In this document: in pieces, positions 53,517-61,393 of the stretch | How positions within the stretch are numbered: position 1 is the first letter of the stretch | Layout: every line of letters begins with the position of its first letter | Assembly (NCBI GenBank): GCA_963667575.2 | Contig: CAXXHY010000060.1 | Location: 13,194 to 77,193, forward strand | Reading direction: 5' to 3' | Length of the DNA stretch: 64,000 bases | Source: G963665495 sp963667575 | GTDB lineage: Bacteria > Desulfobacterota > Desulfovibrionia > Desulfovibrionales > Desulfovibrionaceae | Position numbers and translations under genes: made by a program | The notes under the pieces: model-generated | Databases searched by the model: none | The model's input: the letters and a program-made list of their open reading frames with translations, nothing else | Told to the model about the DNA's origin: nothing

Positions 53517-53885
53517 ATGATAGTATTAATATTTATTTTATTATCTATTTTAATGATATCTTGGATTATATTGTTATTTCACACCTATTTTTCTGTCTTA
53601 AAGCTGGTAAATTGTTTAAAAAGCGAATATCCAGCCGAGTCAGAAAGAGTACTTAACCCGCCGACAGTTCTTGGTATTGCTTTGGAGCATGGTTTGACCA
53701 TTGCTTCGAATGAACAAGTCAAACGATTAGCTCGACAAAATACTGAACTCGATAAGGTCCGAAGACATGCTGAAAAATGTTCCGTAGCTGTATTTTTTGC
53801 GTTTTTGGCTCTGTCAGCCGCGTTTATTCTGGTTCCTTTGGGCTATGGTATAATAAAATATTTTTTTGAGCATCCTACTCCATGA
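53517..53885 (+). CDS. Two-helix membrane protein with PTVLGIALEH motif (copy B)
   Basis: A 122-residue paralogue of the protein at 51091. Both have a membrane helix, a loop with LKSEYPAESERVLNPPTVLG then IALEHGLTIASNEQVKRLAR, and a second helix. About half of the loop residues match. The stop codon overlaps the next start as ATGA, so translation of the Yip1-like gene is probably coupled. No function is known. Confidence 0.68.
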   Translation: MIVLIFILLSILMISWIILLFHTYFSVLKLVNCLKSEYPAESERVLNPPTVLGIALEHGLTIASNEQVKRLARQNTELDKVRRHAEKCSVAVFFAFLALSAAFILVPLGYGIIKYFFEHPTP

Positions 53886-54478
53886 AAGAACATCTTACAA
53901 AATCATTGAACATAAGCATGCTGCTCGTAATGCACCCAAGAGAATGCTTTAGCAAAATCACAAATGAAAATAATGCATTCCTTATTACTGTGCTGTTTGC
54001 GATAAGCTGCATGATACCCCTAGTGAAATCGCTCTTCGAACCGGACAAATACAAAAATAATTTTTTCCAGAATCAAAATCTAAACGAACTCATTTCTTTT
54101 TTTAATATCCCGCAAATACGGTGGTTGCTGGCTTTGGCAGGTTTCTTCCTGTTTCTTTTCCTGGCTAATTATTTCGGCAAGATCTTTACAAAAAAATACA
54201 ACAAGCAATCTCTTTTGTATTGTTTACTTGCTATTAGCATTGTAGGCATTTTATCTCATGCGATTTTTTATATTGGCTCATTTTTTCTCCCGCCATACGT
54301 ACTCATACAGGTACGTATGGTGATTTTTACCTGGGTAATTTTTCTCTCAATTTCAGGAATTAAAAACAGCCAAGATATATCTTATAAAGCTGCAATATGT
54401 ATTTTTGTTATTTCAGCACTACCATCAATTATACTAATCGGACTGCCAGGTTTTTCACCCTATCTATTATTTCTTTAA
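53882..54478 (+). CDS. Yip1-like multi-helix membrane protein
   Basis: A 198-residue protein with five likely membrane helices. The N-terminal amphipathic part SLNISMLLVMHPRECFSKIT before the first helix, and the five-helix layout, resemble Yip1-domain proteins; the zinc-ribbon protein at 44.6 kb has the same domain with stronger similarity. The ATG overlaps the previous stop codon. Function unknown. Confidence 0.62.
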   Translation: MKEHLTKSLNISMLLVMHPRECFSKITNENNAFLITVLFAISCMIPLVKSLFEPDKYKNNFFQNQNLNELISFFNIPQIRWLLALAGFFLFLFLANYFGKIFTKKYNKQSLLYCLLAISIVGILSHAIFYIGSFFLPPYVLIQVRMVIFTWVIFLSISGIKNSQDISYKAAICIFVISALPSIILIGLPGFSPYLLFL

Positions 54479-54586
54479 CATTTATATATTAATTCAAGGA
54501 CAACTGATTATCCAGGTCCTCCCCGTACAAGCGTTTCATTGTGAAACTTTACAGACTGCCAGTACTTCCCTGAAAGGATTGTTTCA

Positions 54587-55213
54587 ATGAGTTCTTCTCC
54601 CATTTCCTTTGAACAAAAAGTGACGACTGTAGATTTTTCTGATGCTCGTTATTTCAATCACAGCATCAATGTGATGTGCAATAACCGCTACCTGCTCCCG
54701 GATGAAGATATTGAAAAATGCCAACAGGCTGTTCCTACCGTATCCTTGAAATACTGGGATTTGATCCGTTCTTTTTTAGCCAATTCACGGGCTGTGGCTA
54801 TTCTCAGCGGATTGCACTTCAATGTTCGCGATTTTTTAACTTCCCCATTATACAGGAATTTTCCTCAGACGAATTATATCTATCACTGTCATTGCTGGAA
54901 ATCTTTGGATGCAGGGACTTCTGAAGATGCCTACGTTATCCTGGAATGCCCGAACGCAACGTGGTTGCAGGAAATTTACACAAAATTCTGGTTTTCAATC
55001 GGCGCTGAAGTGCACATGCGGATACTAATCATGGATACTGCTTTTTTACCCCGTATAGAACCCTGGAGCAGGCTGGACAACGAAAAGAGCATGGAACCAA
55101 GGTTACTTGAATTTTGCAAATTGCTTTTTGACAACATGCACAATGGCTTTCATATACGCATAGCGTCCGGCACAAAAATAGACTCCAATGTACTACAGCG
55201 AGCCCTCGCTTAA
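54587..55213 (+). CDS. Hypothetical soluble protein, 208 residues
   Basis: Not recognised. It has no signal peptide or membrane helix and is rich in aromatic residues (SLKYWDLIRSFLANSRAVAI, NYIYHCHCWKSLDAG). AAAGGA lies eight bases before the ATG, a better ribosome site than those of most island genes. The gene lies 108 bases after the Yip1-like gene and is the last in the island. A weak inverted repeat GCCCTC/GAGGGC (55202-55230) overlaps its end. Confidence 0.65.
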   Translation: MSSSPISFEQKVTTVDFSDARYFNHSINVMCNNRYLLPDEDIEKCQQAVPTVSLKYWDLIRSFLANSRAVAILSGLHFNVRDFLTSPLYRNFPQTNYIYHCHCWKSLDAGTSEDAYVILECPNATWLQEIYTKFWFSIGAEVHMRILIMDTAFLPRIEPWSRLDNEKSMEPRLLEFCKLLFDNMHNGFHIRIASGTKIDSNVLQRALA

Positions 55214-55855
55214 TCACTTTTTGTGAGGGCAGTATTTTGTATTGCCGTCCTCCTTTGCCTTAAGTGGCGCATAAGACCAGATCCTCCAGCATTTTTCTCA
55301 CCAAACCATCCCTGTCATACAGCACTGTCCCTAAATTTTCTGTTTTTGGCTATTAACGAGCAGATAGCCCCCTGAAATATCATATTCTTTTTTATTGCAA
55401 ATTTGTTAAAAATTTAGAAAATTTATTTTATCGCTATTCCCTGTAGTTATTGTTCAATAAATATTCTTTCCAATATTTTTTCATGAAATTTTAAGCTTTT
55501 AGTTGCCTTGTGAAATTTTTCACTGTACTTTTGGTTCCGCGAACTTATTCAGGCTTCGGATTTTCAACAGGTCTGAGGGCCGCGGATTTTAGCCGTATTT
55601 GCGGTAATGTTCGGTGTGGGACAGGCGGTATATGCCACGAAGCAAACATCCGCGTATGTTCTCACATGTCACTAACTTGGAAACAAACAGAATCATCTGA
55701 CATAGCGCAAAAATCAGCGGGAAGATTGCTCCATGACTTGTGATTTATTTCACAAAAAGTTTTTCAAAACGCGAGAGACACGTCCGGGAATGATCTTCCA
55801 GACCGTTTGGCTGTTTTTTGCGGCACTACTCTACTCAACTCAATGGAGATTACAT
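55214..55855. other. Intergenic region at the right end of the AT-rich island
   Basis: About 640 bases between the last island gene and the iron alcohol dehydrogenase gene. I see no credible coding sequence and no clear repeat or attachment site. GC content rises across the region. It probably holds the promoter of the dehydrogenase gene. Confidence 0.4.
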
Positions 55856-57058
55856 ATGAACAACTGGGAAAACAAAATCAACATCAACAACGTATTCGTC
55901 ATGCAACCCACACGCCCCGTTACCTATTTCGGCGTTGGCGCCATTCAGAAAATCAACGACATTCTCCAGACCCTGAAGGAAAAGGGGATGAGCAGAATTC
56001 TCGTTGTTTCGGGCAGAAAGGCCTACAAGGCCACCGGCGCGTGGGATACGGTCGAACCCGCGTTGAACAAATATGCCGAATGCTGGAACCATTACGACAA
56101 AGTGCGTCCCAACCCGACATATGACAATTGCGAAGAGGCCGCAGCCGCGGCACTTGAAATGGGAGCCGATTGCCTGCTGGCCATCGGAGGCGGCAGTCCG
56201 CTGGATACCGCCAAAACGGCCGCCATACTCATGAAGCATCCGGGCAAAAAAGCCATCCAGTTTTACGAACAGGGCGAACCCATTACCGGCGCGGCGCCCA
56301 TGATCGCCATCAACACCTCCCACGGCACAGGATCCGAATGCAATTCATTCGCGGTGGCCCAGTCGGACGGCGAGGACAAACCGGCCATTTCCTCCCCGTA
56401 CATCTACCCCATGTACACCATCGAGGACCCGGCCCTGACCACCAGCATGCCCACCAACCAGACCCTGGCCACCTCCATCGACACCATCAACCATTCGCTG
56501 GAAGCCGCAACCACGGTCTGCACCAATCCCTATTCCGTGAGCCTGGCCAAACAGGCCATCTACTACGTGGCCTCCTGCCTGCCCAAAGCCATTGTGGAGC
56601 CCGACAATCTGACGGCGCGCTACTATCTGATGTACGCGTCCGCCCTGGCCGGAATCAGCTTTGACCTGGGATTCCTGCATCTGACGCACTCCATGGAACA
56701 TGCCATGAGCGCCCTGAACCCCAAGGTCACCCACGGCGACGGACTGGGAATTCTGATGTCCGCAATGGTCCGGGAGATTTACCCGGCAGTGCCGGAAACA
56801 CTGGCAACCATTCTGGAACCCATTGTGCCCGGACTCCAGGGAATTCCTTCCGAAGCCAGGGCATGCGCGGAAGGATTGAAAGAATGGTGTCTGGGGGTAG
56901 GACAGAAAACCAGCATGGCCGGCTACTTCACGGAATCCGACATTCCGGAACTGGTGAAGCACACCATGAACGGCGCGCTTCCCAAGCAACTCCTGAAACT
57001 GGCGCCCGTACCGGCAACCGCCCAGGTTGTGGAACGCATCTTCCGCAGCTCGCTGTAG
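55856..57058 (+). CDS. Iron-containing (group III) alcohol dehydrogenase
   Basis: A 400-residue iron-dependent alcohol dehydrogenase. The NAD(P) site is GGGSPLDTAKTAAIL; metal ligands are in the second half (SIDTINHSLEA with Asp and His, LTHSMEHAMSALNPKVTHGD with two more His). INTSHGTGSECNSFAV is the family's conserved TxxGTGSE block. The ATG at 55856 follows GGAG by seven bases. Relatives reduce short aldehydes such as lactaldehyde or sulfoacetaldehyde; in isethionate- or taurine-using relatives a similar enzyme works on sulfoacetaldehyde, but the substrate here cannot be assigned. The gene stands alone with its own terminator. Confidence 0.88.
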   Translation: MNNWENKININNVFVMQPTRPVTYFGVGAIQKINDILQTLKEKGMSRILVVSGRKAYKATGAWDTVEPALNKYAECWNHYDKVRPNPTYDNCEEAAAAALEMGADCLLAIGGGSPLDTAKTAAILMKHPGKKAIQFYEQGEPITGAAPMIAINTSHGTGSECNSFAVAQSDGEDKPAISSPYIYPMYTIEDPALTTSMPTNQTLATSIDTINHSLEAATTVCTNPYSVSLAKQAIYYVASCLPKAIVEPDNLTARYYLMYASALAGISFDLGFLHLTHSMEHAMSALNPKVTHGDGLGILMSAMVREIYPAVPETLATILEPIVPGLQGIPSEARACAEGLKEWCLGVGQKTSMAGYFTESDIPELVKHTMNGALPKQLLKLAPVPATAQVVERIFRSSL

Positions 57059-57079
57059 TCCCATCCATGTAAACACACT

Positions 57080-57112
57080 GTCCCCGCCGCAGGTGCAGCC
57101 TGAGGCGGGGAC
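57080..57112 (+). terminator. Terminator of the iron alcohol dehydrogenase gene
   Basis: GTCCCCGCC (57080-57088) pairs with GGCGGGGAC (57104-57112) and is followed by TTTT, 22 bases past the stop codon. Confidence 0.88.
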
Positions 57113-57348
57113 TTTTCGTCTTAACCCGCATCATCTATTAAGAATTCCTTACGAAAAACAAAATTCCCAGCATCCTGTTGCAACCATGCAGCAATAACGC
57201 TATCCTGCGCCGACCTTTCACAAGAACCTGTCCGACAGCCTTTCTCTTCCTCGCCGGTAGAGAAATAACCGGCAAAATGCCAATATGTCTTTCCTTTTTT
57301 CAATATATTTGCTACACATTTTTTAAACAATCTTAAAAGAAATTACAC

Positions 57349-57876
57349 ATGCCAAACGGTATCAATATACTCGACATCATTTTGCTCGTGATCATGGGGT
57401 TTTTCCTGATCCGCGGCATTTTTCGCGGATTGATCATCGAGGTTGGAGCGGTAGCCGGACTCATCGGCGGCTATTTCCTGGCCGACAAGTACGTGTACAT
57501 TGTCGAACCACACGTCCGCAGCATTCTCGGCAATCATCAGTGGACGTCCATAGTCGCTTTTCTGGCCATCTTTCTCGGGGTCATGGTCATCGCCACCCTG
57601 GCGGCCAGAATCCTGAGCAACTTTCTCTCTCCGCTGGCGCCCTGGCTGAACGCCCTGCTGGGCGGCGCAGTCGGGTTCGTCAAAGGCTGCCTGGTCGCCC
57701 TGGTGGTCATTTTTCTTTTTCAACGCTTCATGCCCCAGGCCAGCTTTCTGGCCAACTCCTCCCTGGCGCCGCAACTGCAGGAATTGACGAATTTCATGCT
57801 CGAGCATGTCCAGGTTCCGCCCGAAATCCGGGATTCCCTGCCTTCGGCAACCCCCTCCAAAGCAACCGATTTGTAA
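57349..57876 (+). CDS. cvpA: CvpA-family membrane protein
   Basis: A 175-residue inner-membrane protein with four helices. ILDIILLVIMGFFLIRGIFRG at the start, GAVAGLIGGYFLADK and LNALLGGAVGFVKGCLVALV are typical of CvpA. The family is tied to colicin V production and, more recently, to membrane stress; its activity is not settled. It lies 53 bases upstream of mazG and is probably co-transcribed. The ribosome site is weak. Confidence 0.88.
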   Translation: MPNGINILDIILLVIMGFFLIRGIFRGLIIEVGAVAGLIGGYFLADKYVYIVEPHVRSILGNHQWTSIVAFLAIFLGVMVIATLAARILSNFLSPLAPWLNALLGGAVGFVKGCLVALVVIFLFQRFMPQASFLANSSLAPQLQELTNFMLEHVQVPPEIRDSLPSATPSKATDL

Positions 57877-57928
57877 GCCGCGCCGCTTTGGTCTACAAGG
57901 CGGCAAACACTTCTTTTTGGAGACCATC

Positions 57929-58717
57929 ATGGAAACCGCACTCAAACGTCTCAACGACGTTATTCATTCGTTATTGGGCCCGGACGGCTGCCCCTGGGAT
58001 CAAAAACAGACCCCTGAAAGCCTCTGCGATTACGTTATCGAAGAATCCTTCGAACTGGTGGAAGCCATTCGAAGCGGCGATGCGCAGGAATCCTGCGAAG
58101 AGCTCGGAGACTGCCTGTTTCTGCTGTTGTTCATAGCCCAACTCTATACGTGCAAGGAAGAATTCACCCTGGCAGACGCGCTCAACGCCAGCGCCGACAA
58201 GATGATCCGCCGCCATCCGCACGTCTTTGGCGACGTGCATTTCGAGAACCAGGAACAGCTGCTCAAGAACTGGGAGCGCATCAAGCGTACGGAGAAACAC
58301 GGCGAAGAACACAAGGAACAGAAGCGCGTGTTCGAAAGCCTGCCCAAAGGGCTGCCGCCCATGCTGCGCGCCTACCGCGTACACTCCAAGGCCGCGCGTA
58401 TCGGCTTTACCTGGGAAAACGACATGGATCTGGAAAAACAGCTTCTGGATGAATGGCGCGAATGGCAGGAAGCCCTTGTCACCGGGGATCCGCAGGACAG
58501 CGAAGAGGAATTCGGCGATTACCTGTTCACGCTCATTGAGCTTGGCCGCCGCAAGGGCATCAAGGCCAACGCGGCCCTGCATATGGCCGTGGCCAAATTC
58601 CTGACCCGCTTCGAACGTATGGAAGACCTGGCCAAAGAACAGAACCTCGACCTGACCAAACTGCCCCTTGCGGAACAGAACAAGCTCTGGGATCAGGCCA
58701 AGGCAGAAGAAAAATAG
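57929..58717 (+). CDS. mazG: MazG nucleoside triphosphate pyrophosphohydrolase
   Basis: A 262-residue two-domain MazG that hydrolyses nucleoside triphosphates to monophosphates. Both domains have the metal-binding E-x-x-E...E-x-x-D layout: VIEESFELVEAI with EELGDCLFLL, and DEWREWQEAL with EEFGDYLFTLI. LLGPDGCPWDQKQT and ARIGFTW are family hallmarks. The ATG at 57929 with GGAG upstream is preferred to longer readings that overlap cvpA. Confidence 0.93.
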   Translation: METALKRLNDVIHSLLGPDGCPWDQKQTPESLCDYVIEESFELVEAIRSGDAQESCEELGDCLFLLLFIAQLYTCKEEFTLADALNASADKMIRRHPHVFGDVHFENQEQLLKNWERIKRTEKHGEEHKEQKRVFESLPKGLPPMLRAYRVHSKAARIGFTWENDMDLEKQLLDEWREWQEALVTGDPQDSEEEFGDYLFTLIELGRRKGIKANAALHMAVAKFLTRFERMEDLAKEQNLDLTKLPLAEQNKLWDQAKAEEK

Positions 58718-58753
58718 CGGATTAGTACGGAAGAATACGACAAGGGAAACGTC

Positions 58754-58909
58754 GCGGGGCTGCGCGCCCCGCCCCCCCGCCAGGGCAACGGCCCTGGACG
58801 CGTATTGTATGAAATGGATACGTTTATAGCATCGCGCCGTAATAATTTTCAATTATTCGCAGGTCCAGGGGGGCGTTCCCCCCTGGCGGGGCTTGGGGCA
58901 GCGCCCCAA
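58754..58909. repeat. Cluster of GC-rich hairpins between mazG and cmk
   Basis: Four perfect hairpins lie in this stretch: GCGGGGC/GCCCCGC (58754-58772), CAGGGC/GCCCTG (58781-58796), CCAGGGGGG/CCCCCCTGG (58865-58886) and TTGGGGC/GCCCCAA (58893-58909). The surrounding spacer is plain. They sit between convergent genes and resemble intergenic GC-rich palindromes I have seen in Desulfovibrio genomes. They may act as terminators for mazG and cmk or be a mobile palindromic element. Confidence 0.65.
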
Positions 58910-58955
58910 ATACCCCTAAAAAAATTCTAAGCCGCCGGAGGCATCCAGCTGGTCT

Positions 58956-59627
58956 CTATACCCCGGCCTCGGCCAGAATCTTTTCCAGCACCTGCTCGAT
59001 TGTGATGCTGGTGGTGTCGATGATCACGGCGTCCGCAGCGGGGCGCAGCGGTGCCACGGCGCGGTTGCGGTCCTGATCGTCACGCTTGCGGATCTGTTCG
59101 CAGATGGTGTCGTAATCGGCTTTTTCGCCGCGCTCCTGCAACTGCAGGCAACGCCTGCGCGCGCGCTCTTCGGGCGTGGCATCCAGAAAAATCTTGCAGC
59201 TCGCCTGCGGAAACACCACCGTGCCCATGTCGCGGCCTTCGGCCACCAGCGAGGTCTGCTGTCCGGTCGCCTGCTGCGCTTTTTTCAGCGCATCGCGTAC
59301 CACGGTCAACCTGGCCACATTGGATGCCCAGAGTCCGACCTCCTCCGTACGGATGGCGTCGGTCAGGGGCGTACCGTTGAGCAGCAGCACGGAATCGGCG
59401 CCCGAGCCGGTGAGCTCGAAACACATGGCGTCCAGGTGCTTCTGCAGCTCGGCCTCGGGCAAATCCCACGAACCAGCGCCCAGATGCCAGGCCACAGCCC
59501 GGAACATGGCGCCCGTGTCCAGATAGGAAATGCCCAGGGCCGCGGCGGTCTGCCGGGCCAGCGTGGTTTTACCCACGCCGGCCGGACCGTCTAAAGTCAC
59601 AATGCGGTGGTTGCAGCTATTCGCCAC
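58956..59627 (-). CDS. cmk: Cytidylate kinase
   Basis: Phosphorylates CMP and dCMP. The 223-residue protein has the P-loop DGPAGVGKTTLA at residues 13-24, LDTGAMFRAVA, GRDMGTVVFPQA (nucleotide-binding lid) and RKRDDQDRNRAVAPLRPAADA. The GTG start at 59627 lies inside the last codons of hisC, with GGAGG six bases before it, so translation is coupled. Pairing with hisC is a common arrangement in this lineage. Confidence 0.93.
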   Translation of the reverse strand: MANSCNHRIVTLDGPAGVGKTTLARQTAAALGISYLDTGAMFRAVAWHLGAGSWDLPEAELQKHLDAMCFELTGSGADSVLLLNGTPLTDAIRTEEVGLWASNVARLTVVRDALKKAQQATGQQTSLVAEGRDMGTVVFPQASCKIFLDATPEERARRRCLQLQERGEKADYDTICEQIRKRDDQDRNRAVAPLRPAADAVIIDTTSITIEQVLEKILAEAGV

Positions 59628-60783
59628 GCAACACCTCCGCGAATTTCTCCAGAAAGTAGGCGTTTTCCTTGGCCGTGCCTATGCTCAGGCGCAGATGTCT
59701 TTCCATGTTGCGGTAGCCCTTGAGCGGACGGATGATCACGCCCTTGGCCAGCAAGGACTGGTGGACCTCTTCACGGCTCAGAGTACAGTCCTGGGGCAGC
59801 TCCATGAGCAGAAAATTGGCCTGGGTGGGCCAGGTACGGCACTTCAGGGCCTTCAAGCCTTCCTCGAGTTGCTTTTTCCCTTCCAGCGTGCACTCCAGCG
59901 TTGCCTTGTAGAACTGCGTATCTTCCAGAGCCGCCATTCCGGCCAGTTCGGCCATCAGGTTCACGCTGAAAGGCGCGCGGATCCGCCAGAGATAATCGGC
60001 CAGCCACGGAGCGCATACGGCGTATCCGAGCCGCACCCCGGCCAGGCCGAACATTTTGGAAAAAGTCCGCAGGGTCACGAGGTTGGGCAGCGGATAGTCG
60101 CCATCCTTGTAGAATTCGCCGGCAACCAGGGGCGAGTGCGCCTCGGGCGGCTGGGTAAAATCGATGTAGGCCTCGTCCACCACGAAAAGACACTCGGGCG
60201 GCAGCGCTTTGGCCAGCTCCAGCACCTTGTCCAGAGGCGCGGTATAGCCCGAGGGATTGTCCGGAGAGGTCAGAAAGACCACGCCCGTGTTTTCGTCCAC
60301 GGTATCCAGCACCTTTTCCCAGGGAAAACTGTAATCGTCATTCAAGGGAATCTGGCGAAACTCCACGCCGCAGAGTTGCGACTGCAGCTGGTACATGCTG
60401 AAGCACGGATCAAAAGCCACGACGTTCTCTTTGCCGGGCCGGACACGGCAACGGATGACCAGGTCGATGAGCTCGTCGGAACCGTTGCCCGCCACGATGC
60501 ACTCGGGCGGCACGCCCACGTACTTGGCTATGGCCTTGCACAGGCGCGGATTGCCGGTCTGCGGATAACGGAAGGCATGATCCGCATAATGTCGCAGGGT
60601 TTTCTGTACGAGGGGCGAGGTGCCGAGGGGGTTTTCGTTGCTGGCCAGCTTGACCACCTGGGACAGACCGTACTTTTCCTGAATTTCATCAATGGAAAGC
60701 CCGGCACTGTACTGTTCGAAGGACTGAACCTCTTCGCGGAGGCTCGCAACCAAGGCGTCGACAGATTTTTTTGACTCGGACAT
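59617..60783 (-). CDS. hisC: Histidinol-phosphate aminotransferase
   Basis: A 388-residue class I/II PLP aminotransferase. VKLASNENPLGTSPLVQ, ECIVAGNGSDELIDLVIR, LTSPDNPSGYT and the PLP lysine in RTFSKMFGLAGVRLGYA are the HisC set. It converts imidazole-acetol phosphate to histidinol phosphate. The ATG at 60783 is chosen because the family begins here; a longer reading shows no similarity. It overlaps cmk by 11 bases. Broad-specificity activity with aromatic amino acids is possible. Confidence 0.92.
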   Translation of the reverse strand: MSESKKSVDALVASLREEVQSFEQYSAGLSIDEIQEKYGLSQVVKLASNENPLGTSPLVQKTLRHYADHAFRYPQTGNPRLCKAIAKYVGVPPECIVAGNGSDELIDLVIRCRVRPGKENVVAFDPCFSMYQLQSQLCGVEFRQIPLNDDYSFPWEKVLDTVDENTGVVFLTSPDNPSGYTAPLDKVLELAKALPPECLFVVDEAYIDFTQPPEAHSPLVAGEFYKDGDYPLPNLVTLRTFSKMFGLAGVRLGYAVCAPWLADYLWRIRAPFSVNLMAELAGMAALEDTQFYKATLECTLEGKKQLEEGLKALKCRTWPTQANFLLMELPQDCTLSREEVHQSLLAKGVIIRPLKGYRNMERHLRLSIGTAKENAYFLEKFAEVLRGE

Positions 60784-60920
60784 GATACTCACTCGCTCCC
60801 TGTTGTCTCGCCGCATATCCGTACGGCCTATTGTCTCTGCAAAATGCCTGAAAACGGATTCAATACTTCCGATGGCGGAAATGCGCAAGAAGGAGCAAGC
60901 GGGAGATGGGCAAAAAGAGA

Positions 60921-60944
60921 CCGCCTGCTCGGATGAGCAGGCGG
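60921..60944 (-). terminator. Terminator of the small cysteine-protein gene
   Basis: CCGCCTGCTC (60921-60930) pairs perfectly with GAGCAGGCGG (60935-60944) around GGAT, and the minus strand then reads TCTCTTTTT. It lies 44 bases past the stop codon at 60988. Confidence 0.85.
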
Positions 60945-60987
60945 CTATGGTGACTGATGGCTGCCGCAGGGCAGCGGTTAGGAACTA

Positions 60988-61182
60988 TTATATAAAGCAC
61001 TGATCGCCGTTTTCATGGAACAGGGCGCACTCGGGAGCGATACGTTCCTCCACCCTGCCGGCTGTTCGGTCAGGATCCTCTTCGACCTTTTCCTCGGTGG
61101 GACAGGGTTCGCCGACCTCGGCAAAGGCGGTGCAGGCCATGGTATCCTCAACCACTTTGGTGATCTTCAGCTTATTTATCAT
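60988..61182 (-). CDS. 64-residue acidic protein with two C-x9-C pairs
   Basis: A small protein with cysteines at 17, 27, 52 and 62, so both pairs have nine residues between them (CTAFAEVGEPC and CALFHENGDQC). The central part is very acidic (EEKVEEDPDR). A strong AGGAGG seven bases before the ATG and its own terminator support a real gene. It follows a radical SAM/SPASM gene on the same strand after 211 bases. The cysteines could bind a metal or form disulfides, or the protein could be a peptide substrate of that enzyme. I do not recognise a family. Confidence 0.72.
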   Translation of the reverse strand: MINKLKITKVVEDTMACTAFAEVGEPCPTEEKVEEDPDRTAGRVEERIAPECALFHENGDQCFI

Positions 61183-61393
61183 GGGGATTCCTCCTCATTA
61201 TGGTATGTCGCGGGCTGTCCGCGAAATTTCATATCATTAAAGTATATAATAAGTCGGAAAGCAGATCAGGCAAGTCTTGAGGCAGAAAAAAAAGTCATTT
61301 CAGAAAAAAACTTTGGGCACAAACGTCGCAGTCCACACTGTGGAACGATGAAAAAACAGATAGCCCGGACAATAATCAGAACGTTTTTTCGGA

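Larger units (their letters stand above)
50985..55855. other. AT-rich island of small membrane and uncharacterised proteins
   Basis: Base composition drops sharply right after the heme terminator and recovers at the iron alcohol dehydrogenase gene. Eight rightward genes of 110-236 codons are visible, four or five of them membrane proteins, with codon use rich in A/T. No integrase, transposase, tRNA or flanking repeat was seen. Composition and content suggest acquired DNA or a fast-evolving locus. Confidence 0.7.

Noticed and set aside
55510..55743. Open reading of 77 codons before the iron alcohol dehydrogenase gene
   Set aside because: No ribosome site and an unnatural composition; probably part of the leader region.
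50985..55855. Island as a polymorphic toxin-immunity or prophage locus
   Set aside because: No toxin, secretion-linked gene, integrase, capsid or other phage gene was found. Only the immunity-like look of some small proteins remains, which is too weak to claim.
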